Positions 25,701-34,620 of a DNA stretch of 64,000 nucleotides are shown here, in pieces. The notes under the pieces were generated by a model, which was not told where the DNA came from, made no database searches, and worked only from the letters and a program-made list of their open reading frames with translations. The first letter of the stretch is position 1; each line of letters opens with the position of its first letter. The position numbers and the translations under genes were made by a program. This DNA is from Erpetoichthys calabaricus (Eukaryota; Chordata; Cladistia; Polypteriformes; Polypteridae): contig NC_041408.2 of NCBI RefSeq assembly GCF_900747795.2, forward strand, positions 92,890,259-92,954,258. Direction: 5' to 3'.

Positions 25701-28700
25701 GCACGTACAGCCACCCTAACCCAACACAGACAGGCAGAGAAACGACTTGCCACACAACACACGTTTTATTTTCGGCCCAGCACACGATGCTCACAGGGCA
25801 AAGTAAAGCACCAACACGAATACAGAGTCCTTTCCTTCTTCTCTTCCAGCAAGCTTCGTTGTCCTCCTCCTGACTCTGGCTCTTGGAGTAGTGGCTGCTG
25901 GCCCCTATTATAAGGCACCCAGAAGAACTCCAGATGCTCCCAGACCTTCTTCTGGCAGCACTTCCAAATGTGGCAGAAGTGCTACAGCCCAGGGCTCAGG
26001 AAATGCCTGGGTGCCCCCTGGCATGGTGGCCACCGTCCCCAGCAGGGTTGAGCTTCTAAGCCCTGCTGTGAGCTAGGTGGGTTACCCTCTCATGTTCCAG
26101 AGAAGGTATTGCCCTGAATATTTAATTATTTATTTTTTAAGCACTTTAAAAAAAAACGTCAAGGCTGACCAAAGTGCTGTACAATAAAACCAACATATCA
26201 GACACACAATAACCAAAAGGGTAAAAGAAACAGAAACACATAACAGCTGAAGAAATTCATAATAAAAAAGTACACAGATAGTCAACGTCTCACACGGGGT
26301 CAAAGGCCAGGGAGTCAAAGTGTGTTTTAAATAAGATTTAAAGACAGCAAGTGAAGGAGCCTGCCTAACGTGCAATGGCAAATCGTTCCAGAGGTTTGGA
26401 GGTGCAACTGAAAAAGCCCCATCACCTGGGGCCTCATGTATAACACCGTGCGTAGAACTCACACTATAACATGGCGTAAGCACAAAAGTGGAAATGTTCA
26501 TACGCACAAAAAAATCCAGATGCATAAATCTGTGCGAACGCCAACTTCCACATTCTTCCGCTACATAAATCCCGGTCAGTGTGAAAAGTAACGCACGTGC
26601 ACGCGTCTGCTGTACCCGCCCCAACTCCTCCCAGAATTACGCCTCTTTGAATATGCAAATCAATATAAATAGCCCTTGAGCTCAGCCTTCTGTGAAAAGA
26701 CAATGGCAAAAGCACGGGGGAAATAGAAGAATTTCAGCGAATACCAAGTAGAGGCAAAAGAAAACATACTATTTGTTGGTTTAAACAGTGATATAAACAA
26801 CAAAAGGAAGATGATTGAGTGACAGAGAGTGTCGGAGAAACTCAAAAACTCAAGTTCAAAAAGTCGCACAGTGCCCGAAATAAATAAGTTGTCAGATATC
26901 AAAGTCGCCGTGAAAAGGTGAGTCATAGCCCACCATCTGAGTGTCATATGAAAGCTTATTAGGGTACAGAGGAAAAAAAAAAAAAAAAAAAGGCACACAG
27001 TGGGGAAAAAAGTTCAAAATGTCAACTTTAATCTCGAAATTTCCACTTTAATCACGTAGTTTATTTTGTCATTAAAGTAGAACATCATAAACTTCATCTT
27101 AAAATCGTTTAATTTACTACTTTCTCAAATCCCATCGTAACCAAAGTAGCACGTTAAATGCTTTGTTCTTATTTGATCTTCTATGTGCTCTGTGTGTGTG
27201 AATCACTACGTGCTTCTGGGCTTTCTCTTCCTCCGACAGGACACAGAATCCATTACATTCATGATATTACAGCTCTCTGAATAATTAAAATACTGAGATG
27301 AATACGTGATATCATTTACATGATGATAGGAGTTAAAGCATGTTATTAAACATGGGAACACGGTGGCGCAGTGATTGTTCATGTCTCACGCAAGATGCTT
27401 GCTGCGCCATGCGCGACCTTCGATGAAATACTTTATTGTAGCAGTACTGTCTCCGTCAAACGTACTGAGCCCCAATTCCTGTCCTTACTTTTCTTTCTCC
27501 AAATACCCAATCACCACACAATCAGCTCTGTAATAGACGTTAAGCCATCTGTAAGCTTAGAACGCCGATTCTTCAAAACTTTTAAGGAACATTGAAATAT
27601 CTTTGTAGTACGTGTTTAATTATTCTATCCATCTATCCTTTCAGTGTCGCACCAGTCCCAGCAAGAATACAGCGCGAGACATGAACAAGCCGTGAATGGA
27701 GTGCCAGCTCCTCGCTAGTGCTGTGGCACCATGTCCTGACACGTTTAATTATTAACAATATAGATTATTTAAATGAAGTTAAAGTTTTATCTATATAATG
27801 TAATAAACATATTTTGCTGCATTTCATCTTAAAAATGATATCATCATCATATGTAAATACGTGCTTTATAAAGGGGCTCAGGTTGTGCAATATTATAACT
27901 ATCTCAAGTTTACAGTGAGGTGATTGTACTTATAAGTACAAACAGTTCTACAAGGAGCACTTGATGGACTGATTGAGTGCATTTAGAGTTCTCGAGATGA
28001 AACTGTTTCTGAACCGCGAGGTCCATACAGGAAAGGCTGAGGCAGCGTGTGCTTGATGCTGTATACTGATAATTCTCTTTCCGATCAGTTGCTGTAGATC
28101 TGTGATTCCCCACTCAGATATAGTGATATAAATTCTCTGAGTGGTGCAGCGAGAGTAATATGGAAAAAGATGATCCGCTGTGGCAACCCCTAACGGGAGC
28201 AGCTGAAAGAAGAAGAAGGTGCAGTGAGAGTAACAACACTAAAGCAGTTATGGTATTTGGAATACTTTGGCTATTCCCTGGACCATTATATTGTTACAGG
28301 TTAATTACAATCAGATACCTTAAACTAATAAACAATATGCAGTTAATTTCAGTGTATTTATAAAGCCGCGTGAGGGATGTGGATCTAAAAATGAAAGGGA
28401 AACCACACAGGAACAGTAGCACTGCTTTGACACTGGGTGCCGCCAGTCTGCAAAACCGAGCTGAGAACTTGCGTACGCCAGGGTTTGAACTACCGTGGAA
28501 ATGTGCATGGCTTTACACCACGCTTAGGTTTTATAGATCGCGATTTGAGCATGGAAACATTCATACGCAACATTTTTGTGCGTACACACCGTTTATACAT
28601 GAGGCTCCTGGTCTGAGAAAGGGCCCTGACCATCCACTGCAATAGTTTATTTTGGTGTGGTTTTCTTATTAAAACTATAGCATCCATCTTTGAGGTAGCA

Positions 28701-31700
28701 TTAAAGGGTTGATAAATGTGGGAAACTTTGTTCAAGCATATCAGGAAACCAGATAAAAGGTCAAACGAACAACAAAGAACAAGAAGGGTCTGCACACAAA
28801 TTAAAAATATCTTTTCATACTGCTACTATTTATTTTTCACTAGTTAAAAAAAAAAAAAAAAAATTCTCACCTTCATTAATTTTCTTTGCAAAATTTGAAA
28901 TTGATTTCATGGAAGCGAGGTCAAGATGCCTGGCGCAGACATTATGATTCAAAGTGTCTCGCCTGATTTCTTTAGCAGCTGCTTCACACTTCTCCATATC
29001 TCGACACCCCATGATAATACGTCCTCCTTTTGTACAAATGGGATGATGCATGACAAGGAAAAAAGAAAACAAAAACAGTTTTATTAAAATGGACTGACAC
29101 TGCTAAAGTGAATCAATCATAAATATAATGGAAACAGTCTGTGTATTTAACTGGATACAAGGCTGGGTGTTTGTCAGAACAGGAAAAGTGACATTTAAAT
29201 GCCGTGCATTACATTTTATTATTATTTGGCTGACACCTTTATCCAAGGCGACTTACAACATGTCAGATGCAACAGGCTGCAGTTCTTTTGTTTTTTCCAG
29301 TTGGAGCACAGGCAGGTGACGCGACTTGCTCTCAGTTACACAGTGTCGGCAGTCACTTCAGGGTTTGCCATCCAAAACCTTAAATCACTACATCACACTG
29401 CCTGTGTGTAATGTCACTCTTACCAAAAAACAAAGCATATTAATGAAAACTGCATGTCATATTGAATATGCCAACCTCCAGTGTGGCAATGCACACCCTT
29501 TTGTGAATGAAACAAGATTCTTGAACATCTGATTCATTGATGCTGTGTGTGCAGTAAAATGATAAACCACTACGCTCAGCCCATCCGAATTAAGTTATGT
29601 GTAGGTGTACCATGCTATAGCCTCCCACCATTTCACAGATCCCTCGTCTCTCTAGAGCACTCGTCGTTTGAGCTTTGTTCGTCTCACATCTTGTTCGCTT
29701 GCTACATGCGTTGCAAGCACTCTTTGTTTCTGTGAAAAAACGGCTCCTAAAAAGCAAATTCCTACCGAAGAGAAGTCTGAAGTGTCTGCACCTCCTTTGG
29801 CGGCTGAAGAAGGCAAGCCTACCTTGCTCTGTTTGATACCACATTCTACAGGGGCACCATCGAGAGCATTCTGACCAGATAGATCACCATCTGGTTTGGG
29901 AAATGCAGTGTCTCTGACAGTAACGTCCCACAATGGGTAGTACATGCTGCAGTAAAGATCACTGGGACCTCTCTGCCCTCCATTATAAACATATTTATAA
30001 AATGATGCATTCACAGGGCCTACAGCTTTGATGAGGACCACTGTCACCCCTTCGGTGGTCTCTTTGTTCCACTTCCATCAGACAGAAGGTACTATAGCAT
30101 CTGAACCTGATCTGGTAGGTTCTGCAAGAGGTTCTATCTCTTGGTGTTCTGAACTCTGTGCTGCTCCTAGTAGCTTCTTTATATCCAGTGTGTTTGTTAC
30201 ACTGTTGTTTTTTACTATTAGTTGTTACGATTAAGGGGCGGCGCAGTGGTGGCACTGCTGCCTCGCAATTAAAGATGCCTGGGTTCGCTGCCCGGGTCCT
30301 CCCTGCGTGGAGTTTGCATGTTCTCCCCGTGTCTGCATGGGTTTCCTCCGGGTGCTCCTGTTTCCTCCCACAGTCCAAAGACATGCGGGTTAGGTGCATT
30401 GGAAATTCTAAATTGTCCCTAGTGTGTGTGTGCCCTGCGGTGGGCTGGCACCCTGCCCGGGGTTTGTTTCCTGCCTTGCGCCCCTGTGTTGGCTGGGATT
30501 GGCTCCAGCAGACCCCCCGTGACCTGGTAGTTAGGATACAGCTGGATGGATGGATGGATGTTACGATTAATTTCTTACTGTCTCTTTGAAATTATTATTA
30601 CTATCTATTCACTTACCTACCATTTGACATGTATTTATTTTGTAAGGTTTCTACACTCTTTTGGGGCTCCTCCCCAACACGCCAAACAGCATCCCAAAGT
30701 GCAATCGCCGCATCTATGGAAGATAATCAGTCCAACTGCGGGCTCCCACCACTGTGGCAGCTCAACACGAAAACAAATCCGAAAAGATCGCAGTCACCTT
30801 ATGAGCACCTGCCGTTGATGGGTGATGCAAGGAACAGGATTACTTGGCCATTAACCTGACCACGACCCTGCCCAATTGCTGCGTCTGTGTATAGAAGAGC
30901 GGTAGATCCCACTACAATAAATAACCGTTCCTGTCTCAAGCTGAATAAAGTTGGTTTTGCTAAGGTACTGATGCTCAGCCTCGTGTTTTGAGGTGCAAGA
31001 CAGAGACTCGTACGTCACAATTAATATTGTAGTATAGTTCTTTAACTGTCTGTACTTGTCCTGTGGTTATGTATTGTCCTGGGGAATGTTATATATGGTG
31101 TCTGGATGGCACGACAATAAAGCCACTTGACTTGAAAAATAATATGGGAGGATATGTGTAGGTTATATGCAAATACTGCACCATTTTATATAAGGGACTT
31201 GAGCACATGCGGATTTTGGTATCCTGGAACTAATCCCTCGTGGATAATGAGGGACGACGGTACTGCAGTAGGCTACTGACTGTACCTCAAAGCCGTACCT
31301 ATTAGTATTCAGCAAATGACCTCCCAAAGCATCCCAAACAAGCATTCCTTTCCCAGAGCTGAGTTACACTAAACGTAAAAGTCACGGGCAAACTGTCACT
31401 ACTGTCATAAAGGTCAAGCTTTGGTTCAACAAAAAGGCAAAGAAAGGCAAGCCATGAAAGAGCATCACGCCACCCCAGATGGGTTTACCTCTCCTGGCCA
31501 GTTCCCAGGCAGTTTCTTTTCCAATGCCAGCGTTTGCTCCGGTGATAACCACGGTTTTCCCAGTGATCTTGGCTTTACTGGGACAAGTGCCACCGGTTGC
31601 ATAATCCCTGGGAAAAAAAGAAAAAGAGTGAAATTCTTGGAGATCAAATTCTTAAGCGAGTTTGGTGTCCAGTTTCATAAATACACTTAATGAAGCAGAG

Positions 31701-32110
31701 ATAACCTTTAACAGCTAACATGCAACAAAGATGAAAAGAACCCCAAGCCAGGAGGCCAACATTTGCTTGTATTCGTTCTTCTCTTCCGGATTCCTTCGTT
31801 TATTGTCTACTCACCTTTACATGAAATACACTGCTACATATTCATTTACACGTTCCTACATTAAACAATCCCTACTTTCAAACTTAACAGAGACAACTTT
31901 TTTTCGCCACTGCATATCATATAACGGACACGGCTGACGCAAAACTCCACGCACTACCAGCATTTCAGGTTCTGATTTCACGCAAACATCGTGACTTTCC
32001 AAAGTCTGTCACCTTTCACAAGGATAATTGTAACCCGACACTCACTTGACCAAAACGGCAGCACCCACCGTCGTACCCACGACAGAAAACGTTAATAAAT
32101 ATTTATTCAT
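13465..32110 (-). CDS. RDH13: RDH13 retinol dehydrogenase, complete seven-exon gene
   Basis: Short-chain dehydrogenase/reductase that in mammals reduces all-trans-retinal with NADPH and sits at the inner mitochondrial membrane, facing the intermembrane space. Coding exons on the minus strand: 32110-32046, 31607-31489, 29026-28871, 25013-24909, 18784-18572, 14155-14054, 13715-13465; all introns are GT-AG and all phases agree, giving 1011 bases = 336 residues plus TGA (human about 331). Motifs: N-terminal hydrophobic stretch (residues 1-21), cofactor motif TGANAGIG (44-51), NNAGV (123-127), Ser174, and the active-site Y200-x3-K204. Phrases such as [19 protein letters not shown] and ISGKYFD fit RDH13 rather than RDH11/12/14. 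No stop or frameshift. Introns hold many transposons but no exon is hit. It converges with MAP4K3 and diverges from SOS1. Confidence 0.93.
14054..14155 (-). CDS. RDH13: RDH13 exon 6
   Basis: 102 bases between acceptor TTTAACAG and donor GTAAGT; reads [20 protein letters not shown] then [14 protein letters not shown] (residues 220-253). It contains the PG motif of classical SDRs (HPGV) that shapes the cofactor and substrate pocket. It lies wholly within longer plus-strand frames, which are shadows. Confidence 0.93.
14549..15556 (-). mobile_element. piggyBac-like element, internally deleted
   Basis: TTAA stands on both sides (14545-14548; 15557-15560), the exclusive target of piggyBac. The ends CTCTTTGAGAGC and, inverted, CACTTTAGAGTC are similar. 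On the minus strand a 114-residue frame (15123-14779) has a Lys/Arg-rich start and an acidic middle ([17 protein letters not shown]), as in piggyBac transposase N termini, but the catalytic DDD domain is absent. An AATAAA follows it near 14660. A short LINE/SINE tail (about 15130-15276) lies upstream of the frame. Located in RDH13 intron 6. Confidence 0.55.
15557..16708. other. RDH13 intron, mostly unclassified
   Basis: No exon recognised. About 16350-16465 matches 31040-31135 (ending AATAAAGCCACTTGACTTG-like, here AGTAAAGCCACTTGACTTG), the 3' tail of a LINE. The rest is unassigned. Confidence 0.5.
16709..16793. repeat. (GATA)n microsatellite
   Basis: About 20 uninterrupted GATA units abutting the left end of a Tc1-like element. 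Confidence 0.95.
16791..18318 (+). mobile_element. Tc1-like transposon, family 2 copy A, inactive
   Basis: Ends read TCTCACAAAAGTCAGTACAC and, inverted at the right, ACAATATCTCACAAAAGTCA, with TA after the right end (18319-18320). The first five bases of the left end (CAGTA in the sister copy at 55603) are replaced by GATA repeat. The plus strand codes for broken transposase: [13 protein letters not shown] (17144), [33 protein letters not shown], and further on [12 protein letters not shown], with frame changes between blocks. Sister copy at 55603-57190 lies in opposite orientation. Confidence 0.92.
18319..18545. repeat. GATA-rich LINE-tail repeat
   Basis: Units AAAGGCACTATATAATAGA-CAGATAGATA recur five times, then TAGATAGAACTTTATTTGTCCC. 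The same spacer and the same CTTTATT-x-x-TCCC phrase occur at 33.6-34.1 kb and 47.4 kb, where they border LINE sequence. Confidence 0.7.
18572..18784 (-). CDS. RDH13: RDH13 exon 5 (active site)
   Basis: Acceptor TTTTACAG, donor GTAAAG. Codes for residues 149-219, with [25 protein letters not shown] (Ser174), and the catalytic YCQSK (Tyr200, Lys204). The usual SS pair reads AS here; the catalytic Ser is kept. Confidence 0.94.
18940..19840 (+). mobile_element. Tc1-like transposon, third family, shredded
   Basis: 18955-19200 reads an HTH part ([20 protein letters not shown]) and 19600-19840 reads further transposase blocks ([23 protein letters not shown] with the first catalytic Asp). The C-terminal half and both ends are not visible. 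About 19200-19540 between them is not recognised. Confidence 0.6.
19841..20879. other. RDH13 intron 4, mostly unclassified
   Basis: About 20190-20260 resembles the right half of the hAT element at 25086-25613 (GGAACAAAAACCTGCAGCCAC, then CCCCAGGA). A short CCCCCCCC run lies at 20600. No exon recognised. Confidence 0.5.
20880..21345 (-). mobile_element. Probable solo LTR fossil, copy 2
   Basis: On the minus strand: GC-rich start, TATATAAAG near 21100, a conserved AAGCTTGCTGGGAGG block, and a poly(A)-signal-like region near 20930. Same layout as the copies at 5.8 and 25.7 kb. No internal region. Confidence 0.45.
21346..22190. other. RDH13 intron 4, first copy of an approx. 405-bp duplication
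   Basis: From about 22025 a block holding CACATCGGGCCCCCACT and, further on, TGTTATGCAGCGTAA - CTCCTATGTGATTTCTTACC occurs again about 403-406 bases downstream (22432-22600). The two copies differ at many places. No protein family recognised. Confidence 0.55.
22191..22849. other. RDH13 intron 4, second copy of the duplication and flank
   Basis: Second copy of the approx. 405-bp unit, with a phrase CTTATTCCAACAAGGGAGCT at 22228 that recurs at 24348 on the far side of the 409-bp array. The array and these flanks may thus be parts of one larger element. Confidence 0.5.
22850..23940 (+). repeat. 409-bp tandem array, about 2.5 units
   Basis: The word GTTGAGCTCTTTCATTGTGG stands at 22984 and 23393, and a variant at 23802: period exactly 409. 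Units 1 and 2 are almost identical, the third changes after about 150 bases. Inside each unit, shorter phrases (TTTGTACTACAGYGGTTTC; TTATCCATACGGGC) repeat, so the unit itself arose by duplication. Two 105-residue frames here (23080 and 23489) are copies of each other and have no protein homology that I see. Confidence 0.92.
24071..24347 (+). mobile_element. SINE family S with 15-bp target duplication
   Basis: Head GCACGGTGGCGCAGTGGTAG, body with CCAAAGACATGCAGATTAGG and an internal (TG)n run, tail GGCTGGACAATGACTAAC. TTATTCCAACAAGGG occurs directly before (24056-24070) and after (24348-24362), a perfect 15-base target-site duplication, so the insertion is fairly young. Confidence 0.95.
24376..24908. 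other. RDH13 intron 4, next to exon 4
   Basis: 24376-24470 keeps a decayed SINE-tail phrase (GGGCTGGCGTCCTCTCCAGG). A run of G stands at about 24775. Otherwise nothing recognised. Confidence 0.45.
24909..25013 (-). CDS. RDH13: RDH13 exon 4
   Basis: Acceptor TTCTTCAG, donor GTAAAC. Reads [15 protein letters not shown] and [18 protein letters not shown] (residues 114-148), including the SDR NNAG motif that steadies the cofactor-binding sheet. Confidence 0.95.
25086..25613. mobile_element. hAT-type non-autonomous element
   Basis: 528 bp. Ends CAGGGGTGGGCAATGTC and, inverted, CAGGGGTGGGCAATGTC match over 17 bases, continuing with a 'TCCCGGAGGGCC / TCCTGGGGAGCC' pair. CAGGGGTGGGCAA is a well-known hAT end. 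Flanking 8-mers no longer match, so it is old. No coding capacity. Confidence 0.85.
25690..26105 (-). mobile_element. Probable solo LTR fossil, copy 3
   Basis: Minus strand: TATAAT-like promoter word near 25912, the block AAGCTTGCTGGAAGAG, an AATAAAACG poly(A) signal near 25767, and the end GGGTTAGGGTGGCTGTACG, which is shared with the plus-strand copy ending at 37980. This shared end is the best evidence that the copies form one family. Confidence 0.5.
26990..27350. repeat. Repeat shared with 11370-11715, inside Harbinger
   Basis: Same word order as at 11370-11715. A SINE-head-like phrase CACGGTGGCGCAGTGATTG follows at 27359, much as a SINE follows at 11720. Confidence 0.6.
28159..28217 (+). 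mobile_element. Very short RTE-type LINE insertion with target duplication
   Basis: 59 bases (GATGATCCGCTGTGGCAACC and a GAAGAAGAAG end) equal the extreme 3' end of the LINE at 61531-62260. The 16-base word GGTGCAGCGAGAGTAA at 28143-28158 recurs with one change at 28218-28233. This is an extreme 5' truncation of a LINE. Confidence 0.85.
28871..29026 (-). CDS. RDH13: RDH13 exon 3
   Basis: Acceptor TACAAAAG, donor GTGAGA. Reads [20 protein letters not shown] and [19 protein letters not shown] (residues 62-113). The R after the first strand and CRD are where NADP(H)-preferring SDRs contact the phosphate; this is an inference from the family. Confidence 0.94.
29205..29415 (-). mobile_element. 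SINE, second tRNA-headed family
   Basis: Minus-strand copy with the tail-side phrase GTTGTAAGTCGCCTTGGATA and ATAATAAT end. The same phrase is repeated in every unit of the array at 39-41 kb. Confidence 0.75.
29416..29800. other. RDH13 intron 2, unclassified
   Basis: No exon, no named repeat. The frame 29590-29844 on the minus strand has no recognisable domain. Confidence 0.45.
29801..31137 (+). mobile_element. LINE reverse-transcriptase C-terminal piece and 3' tail, split by SINE
   Basis: 29838-30180 reads, with breaks, the C-terminal region of a fish LINE protein ([42 protein letters not shown]), and 31040-31137 is a 3' tail ending AATAAAGCCACTTGACTTG. Between them are a SINE (30235-30559) and 30660-31010, which has LTR-like traits (a TATAGAAG word, an AATAAAGTTGG signal) that I could not assign. 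Confidence 0.6.
30235..30559 (+). mobile_element. SINE family S, full length with 11-bp target duplication
   Basis: Best-preserved full copy: head GGGGCGGCGCAGTGGTGG, box-B-like GGGTTCGCTGCCC, body, and tail GGATGGATGGATG. GTTACGATTAA stands at 30224-30234 and 30560-30570. It lies in the LINE piece described above. Confidence 0.95.
31489..31607 (-). CDS. RDH13: RDH13 exon 2 (cofactor motif)
   Basis: Acceptor TTTCCCAG, donor GTAAAC. Residues 22-61: [20 protein letters not shown] and [27 protein letters not shown] is the Rossmann TGxxxGxG motif that binds NAD(P)H. Confidence 0.95.
32046..32110 (-). CDS. RDH13: RDH13 exon 1 (start codon)
   Basis: ATG at 32110-32108 in the context CAGACATGA; reads [20 protein letters not shown] then VK, with a GTGAGT donor. 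The 20-residue hydrophobic N terminus is as in mammalian RDH13, where it serves membrane or mitochondrial targeting. The start is the only ATG before the conserved hydrophobic run. Confidence 0.92.
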
Positions 32111-32440
32111 GTCTGCAACTGGCTCATTTAACCATTACCGCCTCAATCACCCACGAGCAGCCCGCGTCCGGTGGGTGGAGTTTACGGTGTGTTTGACATT
32201 GAAGCTGGGCGGTGCCAAGGTCACGTGCTTCCTGTAGGTGGGATTTTAAAATGATTGACGTTAAAGCTTGGCTTTTTTTTTTTTTGTCGAAGAGCGCGTG
32301 CTTCTTAGAGGCGGGGATAACACAATGATTGACATCGAACTCCAAGCAGCTGCGCTCTGACTGTTTCATAAACTCGTGGCTTTCTGAATGATTGACTTTG
32401 AAACTTTTACTCCAAAAAGCAAGACATAAAATCAATAAAA
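32111..32440 (-). promoter_or_regulatory. RDH13 5' UTR and promoter region with degenerate tandem repeat
   Basis: Immediately upstream of the RDH13 start. CACGTG (32222-32227) with AAGGT before it fits E-box/ERR-type factors and a CTTCCTG ETS-like word follows; these are motif matches only. The word TTTGACATTGAAGC / GATTGACGTTAAAGC / GATTGACATCGAACT / GATTGACTTTGAAAC recurs at 32192, 32253, 32327 and 32390, so a decayed repeat of 62-74 bases covers the region. No TATA box recognised. Confidence 0.5.
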
Positions 32441-33030
32441 TAAAAAAGGTGAAGTATATAACTGTGCAATACTAGGAATATACATCAGAAAGAAAGCTTT
32501 AGATACAAAAACAGAATCTTCGTCTGTATTGCTTGATCTTGAAAAAAGTTTACAAATTACGGTTGTTCATTTGTATTTCATTCCTGCACGAGTCACTTTC
32601 TCCATTTGTCCATCATTTAATACAGAGCAGGGTCACGGTTAGCATCTGAAGCAATGATGGATGCTGTCCTGGACGGGACGACAAATCCTTGTCCTTTTAC
32701 TCTCATAATGAGATTTTGTTTTAAACGAATGGCGTATGTTTATGTAAATGAGTTAGGTACCCGAACTTAATAAAGAGCTTATTAAATAACTCTAAATACA
32801 AAAGGAGCACAAGGGGAGAGACCTACTGTACGTGGACAGGAGAAAACACGCAGTGTCAGGCCGAGGATCTGAACCCAGTCCTCTGAAGCTAAGAGGCAGC
32901 TAAATAAAAACTGGGCCAACAAAATCATTTGGGTTCATTTCAGCTAAACTAACAACAAAACCAAATATGCTTTTCAAAAAAAATTATGTTAGGCCTACTT
33001 ATAATTCTCAATTGCATTTGGATACATGTA
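32441..33030. other. RDH13-SOS1 intergenic, nothing recognised
   Basis: AT-rich. A faint SINE-like phrase stands near 32640-32700. No exon or element assigned. Confidence 0.45.
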
Positions 33031-33595
33031 CACCATGTGAAAAAGTCAGTACACCCCATGGAAAGGGTTAATGTTTTCAAACTATTTGAAAAGGCAAACA
33101 GGGCCTACAGATTAAGGTGATCCACTTGTATAAATACACAAGGAAATGTTGGCTTTTCATCGTTTACTCAACAAAAAAATATGAATAAATGCAATGGTCT
33201 ACTGTGAAAAAGTAAGTGCACCCATTGCCTCAAAAGCTGGTACCTTCCTCTTTTGCATAAAATGACTTCTGGTAGGTGTTTGGCATGACAGCCCACCAGT
33301 CTCTCGCATTTGTGACCAGTCCTCCATGCCAGATCCCTTCAGTTACAAGATGTTTGTAGCACTTCTTGCCTGTTCTTCCCATTTCAAATCCCCCCACAAC
33401 ATTTTAGTTGGATTCAAATCAGGGCTTTGACCAGGCCACTTCATAATCCTCCATTTCCTCTTCTTCAGCCATTCCTTGGTGGATTTGCTAGTGTGCTTCA
33501 GAGCATTAGCATGGTGAACAGTCCATTTCAGATTCCACTTCTGCTTCCAGACAGATGACCTCATATTCTTCTCAAGCTCACTTTAATGTGATGCA
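33031..33595 (-). mobile_element. Tc1-like transposon, fourth family, half element
   Basis: TA then CACCATGTGAAAAAGTCAGT at the left end; on the minus strand the C-terminal transposase half reads NLKWTVHHANALKHTSKST, then WPGQSPDLNPTKMLWGDLKW, where the DLNPxxxLW block carries the last catalytic acid in intact relatives (here the position reads K-M, so the Glu is lost). The N-terminal half is missing. Confidence 0.75.
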
Positions 33596-33645
33596 GAATA
33601 ACAAGTTGACTCAAAGGCTGCAAGCTGCTCAGACCACCATATAAC

Positions 33646-33646
<1 letters not shown>

Positions 33647-33685
<39 letters not shown>

Positions 33686-33699
33686 GTGAAAGGCATTAT

Positions 33700-33765
<66 letters not shown>

Positions 33766-33787
33766 TGTGTAAGGCACTATAAAATAC

Positions 33788-33850
<63 letters not shown>

Positions 33851-33872
33851 TGTGTAAGGCACTATAAAATAC

Positions 33873-33949
<77 letters not shown>

Positions 33950-34066
33950 GTGAAAGGCACTATATAATAGATAGATAGATGTGAAAGGCACTATAAAATA
34001 GATAGATAGATAGATATGAAAGGCACTATATAATAGATAGATAGATAGACATGAAAGGCACTATAT

Positions 34067-34133
<67 letters not shown>

Positions 34134-34134
34134 C
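33647..34134. repeat. Compound (GATA)n array with regular spacer
   Basis: GATA blocks are separated by a spacer of the type TGTGAAAGGCACTATA(TA)A, at 33686, 33768, 33851, 33950, 33979, 34017 and 34051. It lies directly 3' (minus strand) of LINE sequence, so it is best read as an expanded LINE tail. Frames reading (IYLS)n are artefacts. Confidence 0.9.
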
Positions 34135-34620
34135 CACAAACTATGGTCTGAATACATCACAGAATGAATGAAAAGGAAGAAAACTAAAAAGAAAGAAAAC
34201 TTCTGCCTTGTCAGTCCCAGTTCCAGTGAGGTGCTATACTGGTGTTTTGCTGGTGGTATGAAGGACCCCCATTTGCGTTTCTTGACACAATTCTGCTGAG
34301 TAGTTTGTCGGCTGAAAGTCCTCAGTATTGGTGTGTCACCGAGAGGATGTGCAGCGTTGTTCATAACGGCACTCAGTTTTGCCTTCATTCTCTCCTTTGC
34401 TACGACCTCCAGGGGTCCAGAGTGTGCCCCGTAACTGAGCCTGCCCTTTCCATTTGCCTGTTGAGTTGGTGGGCTGCTCCTGAATTCATGTTACCGGCCC
34501 AGCACAACACACTGGCCCTCACGGAGTTATAGAAGACGTGAAGGAGGTCAATTTCCCACATTAAGGGAACGCAGTTTCCTAAAAAGAGACACTCCAAAAA
34601 GAAATGCATATCAGTAGTCC
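34135..34620 (-). mobile_element. LINE reverse-transcriptase C-terminal piece
   Basis: On the minus strand: HVFYNSVRASVLCWAG, SGAAHQLNRQMERAGSV, then KLSAVMNNAAHPLGDTP. This string of blocks (VCWGSSI - LIKKASSVLG - LDPVEVV - KLSSLLNNxSHPLQDT in better copies, from memory) marks the end of the ORF2 protein of a widespread fish LINE. The GATA array lies next at its 3' side. Confidence 0.75.

Larger units (their letters stand above)
26429..28607. mobile_element. PIF/Harbinger element, 2.2 kb
   Basis: Ends GGGCCTCATGTATAA and, inverted, GAGCCTCATGTATAA, flanked by CTG on both sides (26426-26428, 28608-28610), the 3-base duplication usual for Harbinger. Near 26703 an ATGGCAAAAGCACG opens what looks like a very short, broken start of the Myb-like partner gene; no DDE nuclease is seen. 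The right third (28380-28600) has the typical fish Harbinger phrases (GGTGCCGCCAGTCTGCAAAA; GCGTACGCCAGGG). Later insertions lie inside. Confidence 0.85.
26106..28655 (-). mobile_element. L2-like LINE, C-terminal piece, split by Harbinger
   Basis: On the minus strand the pieces 28655-28611 and 26428-26106 read a LINE ORF2 end: [10 protein letters not shown], then [20 protein letters not shown] and [14 protein letters not shown]. This 'APxLWNxLPLxIRxAPSLxxFK' phrase marks the C terminus of L2/Rex1-type reverse transcriptase proteins in fish. The Harbinger element (26429-28607) interrupts it. Confidence 0.75.

Noticed and set aside
33583-34134. Long (IYLS)n frames, also at 55080-55410
   Set aside because: Translations of GATA/TATC microsatellites.
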